Of a stretch of DNA of 64,000 nt, positions 52,001 to 60,710 are shown one piece after another. The translations under genes were made by a program, and so were the position numbers. Source of the stretch: Promerops cafer (lineage: Eukaryota > Chordata > Aves > Passeriformes > Nectariniidae); NCBI GenBank assembly GCA_013398275.1, contig VZSE01002350.1:620760-684759 (forward strand), given 5' to 3'. Within the stretch, counting starts at the first letter, position 1. Each line of letters begins with the position of its first letter. Under the pieces are notes generated by a model, which saw only the letters and a program-made list of their open reading frames with translations, was not told the DNA's origin and did no database searches.

Positions 52001-52670
52001 GGAGCTGTAGTGCTCTCACCTTCCAGGATGGATTCAGGTGGTTGTGGATGTTCTTGATGGTGGTATCAGAGAAGCAGCTGAAGTGAAACCTGCCCTCTTA
52101 GACATGAGAAACAGCTGCTGTCTGAGAAATGCTGAGAGCCTTTGGAGAGGCTGCATTTGCCATCCTTTCTCTTTAATTCTGCTTTTTTTTGATTTAGATG
52201 GGTTGCAAAGGACTGGTAAAAGAGATCCTAGCACATAGTGGGAGTTGAATGTGCTGTTGTCTGTTAGTCATTATATATATATATTTTTTTTTTTATTCAT
52301 TTGGCACTTTCCAGAGAGTTTTTTCCCCCTACATTGTGTAGGCTGCCATCTTCCTTTCTTTCTTTGTAGCAAGCATGTGGGCGCAGCCTTGCTTACACTC
52401 CAAGCAACTGGGGAACCACCATAAATGTAGCTTATCTGCTTTCTGATACATTTTCTTTTGCGTTGGTTTGGATTTGTGCATCGTCAGTAACATCTGTTCT
52501 GCTTTAGTGGCATACAGTTTTCCGAGTCTAATTAGCTGGCTGCTTGTAATCAGGACTATTTCAACTGTTGTCATTCTGAATGTTCTTTTTCCCTTTTTTT
52601 TAATACCACATTTGCCTGATTGACCTTTTTTGTTGTTTTTTTTCTCTGTCTTTCTATCGGGCTGCTCCAG
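37036..52670 (+). other. ADGRL3: Large intron (15.6 kb) before the optional tail exons
   Basis: The longest intron in the window. I find no exon of another gene in it. It contains a (TA)n/(CA)n-type microsatellite at about 41444-41477, followed at about 41600-41960 by an atypically GC- and purine-rich stretch (see findings), and a short (TA)n/T-run near 52272-52294. Most remaining sequence is ordinary AT-rich intron with short chance frames. Confidence 0.75.
41444..41477. repeat. TA-rich microsatellite
   Basis: Alternating T/A with interspersed CA units (tatatacatatatatatata then cacatatatatatg). It is a simple repeat with no visible function. Confidence 0.9.
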
Positions 52671-52799
52671 GAGCCATGGCTAATCATCTTATAACCAATG
52701 CTCTGCTTCGTCCTCATGGCACTAACAACCCTTATAATACATTGCTCGGGGAATCGGCGGTCTATAACAACCCTTCTGTCAGCATGTACAACGCACAAG
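52671..52799 (+). CDS. ADGRL3: ADGRL3 optional 129-nt tail exon
   Basis: Exon of 43 codons in net phase: GA completes the split Gly codon, then AMANHLITNALLRPHGTNNP, YNTLLGESAV and YNNPSVSMYNAQ, ending in a split G. The length is a multiple of three and both ends are phase 1, so it can be included or skipped without a frame change. The segment matches the LPHN3 insert I know (AMANHL...NALLRPHGTNNPYNTLLGE). The acceptor is normal (gggctgctccag). The donor is weak (CAAG|gtgtgc), as expected of a regulated cassette. A homologous segment occurs in latrophilin-2, so it is an old part of the tail. Confidence 0.94.
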
Positions 52800-55700
52800 G
52801 TGTGCTGGAGTTTCTCTCTAATTTTTCTAGTGAGAATTCCATTTTCTGTGGCTTATTTTGGCCCATTTCTTTCTTTTTTTCTTCCTTTTACTTTTTCTCT
52901 CCCCACACACACACACTTTTTTTTTTTTTTTTTTGGAACTGGGCACAAAAAAAAAATCCTCTCCCCTTCCTTTCATTTCAATGCATCTTTCCATCTTTCA
53001 GATGCTATTTTTCCATGAGCGATCCAATGCACTTTGAAAGACTCTTGACAGTTTTACTCAAAGCATTCATAGTGTTTTGATTTTGATTTTTTTTTTTTAT
53101 TCAGTCTCCTTGCTTTTGTATTGTTTTGGGCTTGTGTGTGTGTGTGTGTTTTGTCAGACACATCCATTCCTCTCTTTGTTGTCAGCGCATTTCCTTGTTA
53201 AACCATTCATTTCAGAAACAGGAACACCGCTGAAGGTAAGTGAAGCTAAACTGGCCTTTGCCACCAAAGCTGCTCTCATTTGAAATGGCCTAGAGAAATG
53301 TGGTCAGCAGTGCACTGGTTTGCACAGGGAGCAAAATGCAAAATAAAACAAAACTGCCCTTGATCTCTAAGAAAAATGACAGTTGAAGCAAGAAGTGTAG
53401 GCCAGCTCCAAAGAGCAGAGCTGAGATAAGAAATGTTTTGCCGTTTGCATTTATACATTTTATCTGTGCTACTAGGGGAAAAAATAATTGAAAAAAAGGT
53501 GTAATGAATCTAGATAATCCTTGATATCCTTCTTTTGGCAACAGAAAAGAGACAGGCAGAGTCAGTTGTACCTAATGGAGGTTTCTGCTATGGAAATTAC
53601 TCTCTTGTCACCTACGTGTTTGTCTCTGCTCTGGCTTCTGTGGAAGGGACAATATTTCTAAACTGATGTCCTGGTGCTTCTGTGAGGGAGAGGCAGATGT
53701 GTTTAAGTAGGGCCTGAGGAGGAGATGGGGAGTGTGGAGCTCTGACAGCTCCTGTCTCCTGGTGGCTCCATCCTGCTCTGCTCCTTCCATGGGATGTTTT
53801 TTTTTTGGTCTTACTTGTGAGGCAGCTGAATCACTGCGGAGTAGCACTGCATTCCAGTGCAAGTGTGCCAGCATTCTGTCAGCTCTCCGCTCTCAATGAA
53901 GGCATCACTTCCCAGTAAAGGATACCCAAGAGACGAAAAATAATGATGGTTATGATGCAAGCAGGAAAGCCCCCTTTGTGCTCTATGGCAGCATGTTGTT
54001 TATGACAGAAATAGATGTTGAACTGTATCAGTAGGGTATTTGCATTCAAAGCACAAGGAAAGCACACGTGTTTGACCTTTTTTGCTGTTTATTAATTTCC
54101 TAAACTATGCTAACTTTGTGCAATAAATTTGCTTCCAAGAATGCTTTTTTAAAAAGGGGCTACTGTTAAACATGAAATGCTCTGAATTCTAAGAATTTCA
54201 GTGTACTGCAAATGTTGAAATGAGCTTTGATGTTCTGACTAGTTTCTTGCATGATAACCTTGAGGTGTGGGAGTCTTTTAAATCAAATGGCAACAGGTAA
54301 TGCTGGGTCAGCATTCTTAAGAGGAGTCCTGATGTTCAAGTCTGGGTGCTTCAACTGAAGCCAGGCAATTTGGGCAGAAATGTGTGTTACATGTATTTTA
54401 ATAATTTCATGTTCTTCAAAATTTTAATGCTAGAATCTGATACAGTTACCTGAGCTAACAGAATATTATTCCACAAAAATAGCATAATTTTTTTCCAAGT
54501 GCTATTCTGTTCAACACAGTTAGACAAGTAACAGAGAAACCTATCCAAGCTTCATCCATGGGAGGCGAAGAAAGAGAATGGGACCAACTTGGTCCCATTT
54601 AAGCTCCTGTAGCTTTTCCATTGACTTCAGAGGGAGCAGAACCCAACCCATTCTTTTCAGGAGGCTGTGAGTTAATGAATGACCATAGAACTGGTATAGT
54701 TATTAGTTTTCAAACTGGTTAGGTCCCTGGACAATTACAAACTGTGAATATTAGATCCTGTGGCAGAAATTAAGGGTAGCAAAATCAACCAGGCCTAGTG
54801 GTCTTGGTGGCCCTTTGGGGTTTACAGATGCTGCACCAGCAGGAATGCTAAAGCCAGGAGAGTGCATTGTAAAAGTAGATGCTGTCATCATCTCTGGGTG
54901 TGCCTTGGCTGTGGTTGGCGTGCAGTGAGGCATTGTTAGCTAACACCATCCAACTAACTCATTCCACATCAGTAAGGCTGTGATTTTTTTTGCACGTTTA
55001 TGTACCACTTCTGGTGCTGGCCGTGGATGGGGCAGGACACCCTAAGGAACACTGATCTGGTCCACCTGTTTCTTTTCCCCTCCCCAGTTACGTCTTTTAA
55101 AACGCCATCTCTGCTTAAGCCAAAGCTGCCACATCTGTGGTAGACAATCACCAGGGGCAGGAAGTCCTAAAAATTACCCTTGGAAAGAGGTGGGGAATCA
55201 GACCCTAAAAGGCCAAAATCCCATGTTCGAGTGGCAGAAGCGATTCCTCAATAGGACACACAGGGTAGAGGAGGGAGGAGGTGGTAGGTGAGGGGCCGAG
55301 TGCTCACTGTCGTTGGAAGCTGAGGGACATACACTGGCTCAGTCTCTCCAAAGCAGGAAAACATCCCAACACCTTTTGTCAGAATTAATTTTGAGAGGTG
55401 TTCACAAGCATTAATGACCATTAACAAGTTCTACTTAAAATCCAACGTGCCACAGACCACTGAAGAGTGGGAAGCTGAGCGTTATCACTGCCTCTTCATC
55501 TTATTCTCTGACTTTTCTTGTTTTAAGCCTTTCTTAGTAGTTTCATTTAGCAATGCCATTATTCAAACTACTATTCCTCTTTTTTTTTGTTTGTTTCTCT
55601 TTTTGCCAAGTCCATGTAGTTTGCATTACGTTTGGTTAAAGTAAAAATCAGACGTACCAAAGTTTGTAAAATGCCAGCAGCCCCATGATGAGCAAAGTCA

Positions 55701-56219
55701 TACTCTTACAAAGCACTGTTGCAAAAGATGGACGGCAAAACATTTTTAGCAAGGAAACAGATCTCAGTTTCAACTGCCAGGGGTTATTATACCTAACAGT
55801 AAGTAAAGTCATTCATTTTAAGAGTTTGGAAGTGACAATGGCAGTGACTGTCTTTTCAAGCATGACCGTTACCAGCTTTAGACTTTTCTTAAATTTCCTG
55901 GCATTATTTCTTCATTTGTGTTGCACGCTGAACATTTTATAATGGCATTGGAAAACAGTTTAAATGTGATAATTTTTTTAATAAAAATGTAGACTATTGA
56001 ATATTGCGCGTAAAATAATTTTTTTTTCTGTCTAAAATGTCAATATTTTTAACCTGAAATAAACCTTGTAACAAATTCATGTATTCTGGGCAGTGGAAAT
56101 TATTTCCGTTAACTCTCTTTTCTGCATATCATCAATTTGCTTTTTACTCATGTTTCTCCTACTGTCGCTGTAAGCTTACTTGTTGTTTTTTCTTTCCTTT
56201 TCTTCATGCTGTCGTTTAG
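52800..56219 (+). other. ADGRL3: Intron (3.4 kb) between optional tail exons
   Basis: Its first 350 nt are dominated by simple sequence: pyrimidine tracts, a (CA)6 run, T18, A10 and a (TG)8 run (see the repeat entry and findings). The remainder is AT-rich intron without recognised repeats, ending in a long pyrimidine tract (ttttttctttccttttcttc) before atgctgtcgtttag. Confidence 0.85.
52904..53148. repeat. (CA)6, T18, A10 and (TG)8 tracts after the optional exon
   Basis: The CA tract spans 52904-52916, a T18 run 52917-52934, an A10 run 52947-52956 and a (TG)8 tract 53133-53148. The T and A runs are complementary across a 12-nt loop, and the CA and TG tracts are complementary across about 216 nt. 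In pre-mRNA these tracts could bind hnRNP L (CA) and CELF or TDP-43 type proteins (UG), or pair with each other. Confidence 0.85.
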
Positions 56220-56271
56220 AGCCCTACAGAGAGACAAGTATGGGAGTAAAGCTAAACATTGCATATCAAAT
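56220..56271 (+). CDS. ADGRL3: ADGRL3 optional tail exon with two donors (18 or 52 nt)
   Basis: One acceptor (atgctgtcgtttag, with TGC at 56207-56209) serves two donors. The inner donor after 56237 (ACAA|gtatgg) gives an 18-nt microexon encoding EPYRET, which keeps the frame and leads to KGLLNN in the last exon. The outer donor after 56271 (CAAAT|gtaatt) gives 52 nt encoding EPYRETSMGVKLNIAYQ plus a split Ile. Because 52 is not a multiple of three, the last exon is then read in another frame (GASEQCQGY...TTEW) and stops at 58357-58359. Both products agree with mammalian latrophilin-3 isoforms as I remember them. If the outer donor is not used, the reading frame hits TAA at 56273-56275, overlapping the donor itself. 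Confidence 0.9.
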
Positions 56272-58298
56272 GTAATTTTTTTTAGTTCACTTTTATTGCA
56301 TCACATATAGATGATGTAGTTAATAAAGGAAATTAATCTCACAGTTTTGAAATCGAAAGACTATGAATAGACATGTATATATATGTGTATGCGTGTGTAT
56401 GTATGTATGTGTATATATATATGTATGTGTACATATATATATAGATGAGATTAGATGATGCTTTCTTTGTTTATTTCTCATTTTTGTGGTATCGTTTACC
56501 CAGCATAGTTTTTCATTTCGTTGTGTATGCTTTTTTTTTTTCAATTTCATGTTTTTATTTGCGAGGTCATGGCATTTTTATACGGTGTGTTTCATTGCAG
56601 CCCCCACTCTGCCCTCACCTGCAATGCCTCCCATTTTGTTTCTGCACCAAACCCCAGATCTATGCATTGGCAGCAGGAGCACAGTGCTCAGTGCCTCAAT
56701 GCATACGTTACTCAACGTAACCATCAAACAGATGCTGTTGTACCTGTCACCCATTACATACAGCCCTCCCCCAAAACTGCTCACTTTTCATTTCTCCCCA
56801 AGCATCGTGACTCGGTTGGAGAGCTTTCACCGTGAAAATCAACGGCTTTGCTCTATGTCTGTGATGGCTAGTTGATTTTTTGGCATAGCTCCCTCATTTG
56901 CTGGGGAACCCAGGATACAGCAGCACCCTCTAAGCTTCAGAAACCTAAAAGGTGACCGACACATTCGGGGCATTTCACTCAAAAGCAAGAAGAAGCCTTC
57001 AGTAGCGCTTTCCAGCCCTTGACATACAGCAACTACTCCATCGCAGATATAGACTGAATCCTGTATTTTCAGAAGGTACACATGCCATGTACTAAGCATG
57101 GTATGAGCAACTGTTCATCTGAAATTGTCAGTTTAATGGCTTCTCTGATCCACTGTTTCTTGCTGGGAGTTGGTTGCCAGTTTTTGGCAATGCCTGAAGC
57201 CCTTAGCTGAGAGGTCAATAAGTTATTTCATGCATCTCCATGCCTGTTCTCCTTCCAAGGAGACCAGTGATCCCAAAAAAGAAAGCGTTGTGGCTTAACT
57301 GCTAGGCCTGATTTTCTTCTCCCTTGCCCACTCATGCTGGCGTTGCTCTCAAAGCACTTCCCTGCCATCTCCCATAGTGCTTTGGGAAAGAGCTGGGCTC
57401 CAGCCTTACATTGTCAGCACGGAGACACCTATGGAGATGCAATAGGCAGTTAGGGCAGGGACACCCCGAGACCCTGCTGCTCCTCTCAGGTTCCCATGAG
57501 CCCCCATACCATGGCAGTGATGGTACTTGCTGTACCCTCTGCAGAACCCACTGCTTTAACTTTGCAGGTGGAATAGAAGCTATTTTTAAAGGCTTCACAA
57601 GACCCCAGAACAGCTGCTTCCAACATCAATTGTATTAGAAAATCCCCACCTGGCCAGTGTGGAGTAAATAATTTTGGTTGTGCCCTTAAGCCAGAAGAGG
57701 TAGGGCATTTAGCTTTGTTCCACAAAATCCTGGGCCAGGAAGCACTTTGTGCCTCCCCCTTGCTACTTCCTGAATCCTGCCATTCAGTCCTTATGTCTTT
57801 ATCCTGACAGCCTGCCCAGTGAAAGGGGAGAGCAGACTTTTTTCTCTCTAGGAAGGATACACTCCCAAACAAAGTTTTGGTAGCGATTAGCCTGGGCTGC
57901 AAATACTTCTCCCTCAGCTGTGAGGAATTGACTCCTTCCTCCAAAGCTCCTAGTGCCAGGGCAGTTGGGACCAGCCCAGAGTCATGAATTTTTCAGCTCC
58001 CCCAGGAATACACAGAGCACAAGAGCTGTAGGAGAATGCTGGCCAGGAGAGGTTATCCTTCAGGCTGGATGTTGCCACATGAAGTCACACACTTGACAGT
58101 GCTTTCCTTTTTTTTTGGTGGGAAGCCCTTGACCACCAGCTGGTTAGATGGAGCTGCGCCCTCCCATTTTGGCCGCAACGCTCTCCTTGCTGCCCAGCCC
58201 CAGCAGCTGCGGCAGCCTAGGACGGGGGTTTGAGTGTGCACATCCCGCATGAGTGTCCTGTTTGTACAAGTCACCCTCTCTTGTGTAATGTTTTTCAG
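56272..58298 (+). other. ADGRL3: Last intron (2.0 kb)
   Basis: It starts with the outer donor gtaatt and a T-rich stretch, and carries a 73-nt perfectly alternating purine-pyrimidine tract (56371-56443). It ends in ttgtgtaatgtttttcag. Open frames on both strands between 57300 and 58250 have no motif or splice support. Confidence 0.85.
56371..56443. repeat. Alternating TA/TG/CA microsatellite
   Basis: Seventy-three consecutive bases alternate purine and pyrimidine (units TATA, TATG, TGTG, GCGT). The tract starts 99 nt after the outer donor of the optional tail exon. It is a compound simple repeat with Z-DNA potential and UG-rich transcript. Confidence 0.9.
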
Positions 58299-58359
58299 AG
58301 GGGCTTCTGAACAATGCCAGGGATACAAGTGTCACGGATACTCTACCACTGAATGGTAA
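58299..58359 (+). CDS. ADGRL3: ADGRL3 last exon, alternative frame and early stop
   Basis: When the 52-nt form of the exon at 56220 is used, the last exon continues as the third base of an Ile codon followed by GASEQCQGYKCHGYSTTEW and TAA at 58357-58359. The same 61 nt also encode the main-frame residues EGLLNNARDTSVTDTLPLNG, so the region is dual-coding. The short tail lacks the PDZ ligand and the last 265 residues. The final residues agree with a mammalian LPHN3 isoform as I recall it. Because the stop is in the last exon, nonsense-mediated decay is not expected. Confidence 0.85.
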
Positions 58360-59104
58360 TCACGGCAACAGCTACAGCATCGCCAGCGGCGAGTACCTCA
58401 GCAACTGCGTGCAAATCCTTGACCGTGGGTACAACCACACGGAGAACGCCCTCGAGAAAAAGATCCTGAAGGAACTCACCTCCAACTACATCCCTTCCTA
58501 CCTGAACAACCATGAGCGCTCCAGCGAGCAGAGCCGCAACTTGATGAACAAACTCGTCAACAGCGTGGGCGGCGGGAGCGAGGACGATGCCATCGTGATG
58601 GATGACGCCACCTCCTTCACCCACGAGGAGAGCCTGGGCCTGGAGCTCATCCACGAGGAGTCGGACGCCCCACTGCTGCCTCCCCGGGTGTACTCGGCGG
58701 ACAACCACCAGCCCCACCTCTACAGTCGGCGTCGCATCCCACAAGACAACAGCGAGAGCTTTTTCCCTTTGCTGACCAACGAGCACACGGACGACCTGCA
58801 GTCGCCCAACAGGGATTCTCTCTACACCAGTATGCCCGCACTGGCTGGCATGCCCATGGCGGAAAGCGTCACCGCCAGCACCCAGACCGATCCTCCACCA
58901 GCGAAAAGCGGCGGTGGCGATGCCGACGATGTTTACTACAAAAGCATGCCCAATCTTGGCTCCAGGAACCACGTCCATCAGCTACACACTTACTACCAGC
59001 TAGGTCGAGGCAGCAGCGACGGTTTTATAGTCCCGCCAAACAAAGAGGGAACCTCTCCGGACGGCAGTGCAAAAGGACCCGCTCACTTGGTCACTAGTCT
59101 ATAG
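58299..59104 (+). CDS. ADGRL3: ADGRL3 last coding exon, main frame
   Basis: The coding part is 806 nt: two bases completing a split codon, then GLLNNARDTSVTDTLPLNGN through to the C-terminus GPAHLVTSL and stop TAG at 59102-59104. The main frame gives 268 tail residues counting the split first codon, mostly disordered, with ASGEYLSNC, the acidic DDAIVMDDATSF, LELIHEESDAPLLPPR, FFPLLTNEH, DSLYTSMP, VYYKSMPNLGS and HQLHTYYQLGRGSSDGF. The final T-S-L is a class I PDZ ligand, known in latrophilins to bind SHANK proteins. The exon is GC- and CpG-rich, unlike its introns, which creates long antisense shadow frames. The same exon is read in a second frame for its first 61 nt in one isoform. Confidence 0.97.
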
Positions 59105-59470
59105 AAGATTCAGCAAAAATTAAGCAAAGAGACAACTAAAAGCCTCTCCGTAAAGCTTGGTTTACTGTTCTGAGTTAATCCAAACAGTGGTAATATTGTG
59201 TGTACTCCTAAATCTTCATGCTGTTCAAAAGGAAATTCTCAGACTTTTTTTACTGGAATTTTTAGGCCGGCCCGGAGAGGACAGTAACTGCTGTGCCCCC
59301 CTTATCTTCCCATCTTTCTTCCCTCCAGACAGACTTCATTATGTTAATGAAAGAGATAGATAACGGCACACTTTGTGGCCTTCTCAAGTTATGCCGTGTT
59401 TGTTTAAACAATCCTTGATGCTGTGTTGCTCTTAATACTGAGGACCTGATTTAAGAGGGAAAAAAAGAAT

Positions 59471-59476
59471 AATAAA
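59471..59476 (+). promoter_or_regulatory. ADGRL3: AATAAA, possible proximal poly(A) signal
   Basis: Canonical hexamer 367 nt after the stop. The downstream sequence is only weakly GU-rich (aatgtgcatttg), so use is uncertain. Confidence 0.35.
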
Positions 59477-60025
59477 AGGCCAAAAATGTGCATTTGAAAC
59501 TAGTAGCGATGACGCATCTAGGTGGGAGCGCTGCATAAAACAAGCTAACAAAACTCTTTCTTACCAATCCAGATCACACCATGGGTTATGGTCACTCACA
59601 ACTTGGTTTCACTGCAGCGCCCTTTGCTGTGGGAGTAAACAAAACATAAACAAATTTAATGAGACGGAAGGGAATCCTAGAATCCTGTGCTAAAGGCATA
59701 TTTTACATTTTGCTGTATTAACGGATGATAAAAACTAATGGCAGAAAAAGAGAAGCGAACAATTTCTATGTAATGTACAGATACTAGCATTGCACATATA
59801 GTCTGCTTTCTGTTCCTCCAGAACTTGCGTCCCTGTTAATGTAGTGGAAAAAAAAATAAGAACTTTTTTCTGTTGTGCTGGTCTTGTAAGTTTGTCTACC
59901 AGTAGGAGCAAGGTTTTTCATAACTCTTTCTTCTTTTTTTTTTTTTAATTTTGTTTTGCCTCTTCCACTGCTCCTTCCCTCTGTCCCCTTCCATCCCAGT
60001 AAAAAAACTCACTGGGGAAAAAAAA

Positions 60026-60031
60026 AATAAA
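60026..60031 (+). promoter_or_regulatory. ADGRL3: AATAAA in an A-rich run
   Basis: The hexamer sits in a run of A and AAAC units and has no clear GU-rich element after it, so it may be incidental. Confidence 0.25.
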
Positions 60032-60597
60032 CAAAACAAACCCAAACATCACTTTCTAAGGACCATTTTTAGTAACACCATCACCATTTCTTTTCAGCCA
60101 AGGCAGTCTTTAATTTCCTCACTGTATAACCTTTTTCAGCCGGCATGTTGCCAAGCAGACCTTTTGGCAGACTAGAGCAGGGCAAACTTCCTCATTGTCA
60201 GTGCACAACCGATCGTGACGATAATCCTGTGAAGCATCTCTGGCAAATAGCCCCTCAGCCAGGCCCTCGGGTCTCATCCAGGGACTGAGAGGGGGTTTTG
60301 TAGTTGTAGTGGGGGTTCTACAGGAGACGGCCATTTCCCTGGAGGAGCAAAGGGCCTTCTCGGCTCAGTCTGGTCCCCAGTTCAGGCACTTGTACTGCAG
60401 TGGTTAAGAAGAAAATAGATTGACACGTAGTGAGCTAAAAAGTACTTTGCAGTGATTTTTAATTAAAAAAAGAAAAAAGTCCTCTGTTCATTATTTTTCC
60501 TAACAGGAAATTTATTTATTTGACCGGATTTTTAAGTAACATAGGCTTTCTGGAGGTAAATTAGCAGCACGGAGTATGAATTCTTCTTCTTTTTCTC

Positions 60598-60618
60598 TTT
60601 TTTTTTTTTTTTTTTTTT
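60598..60618. repeat. T21 homopolymer
   Basis: A 21-base T run in the 3' UTR preceded by a pyrimidine-rich stretch (ttcttcttctttttctc). Confidence 0.9.
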
Positions 60619-60704
60619 AATTTATGATCCATTTTGTATGGTCTCAGCAGTTGAATGACCTCATTACTAATATTTGTTGTAAAAGTGAAGCTTGTTTGCC
60701 AACC

Positions 60705-60710
60705 AATAAA
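60705..60710 (+). promoter_or_regulatory. ADGRL3: AATAAA, favoured poly(A) signal
   Basis: Canonical hexamer. A UGUA occurs upstream at about 60678, and a tgtatgtatgtactgta stretch begins about 25 nt downstream, fitting a cleavage site near 60730. Transcript 3' ends would be needed to confirm it. Confidence 0.5.

Noticed and set aside
52676..53080. Extension of the optional tail exon past its donor as a 134-codon frame
   Set aside because: Beyond YNAQ the frame enters simple repeats. The known exon boundary and the need for phase continuity favour splicing at 52799.
58343..58978. 211-codon open frame on the minus strand
   Set aside because: It lies entirely antisense to the well-supported last coding exon. 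The high GC at third positions removes stops from the opposite strand, so it is a shadow.
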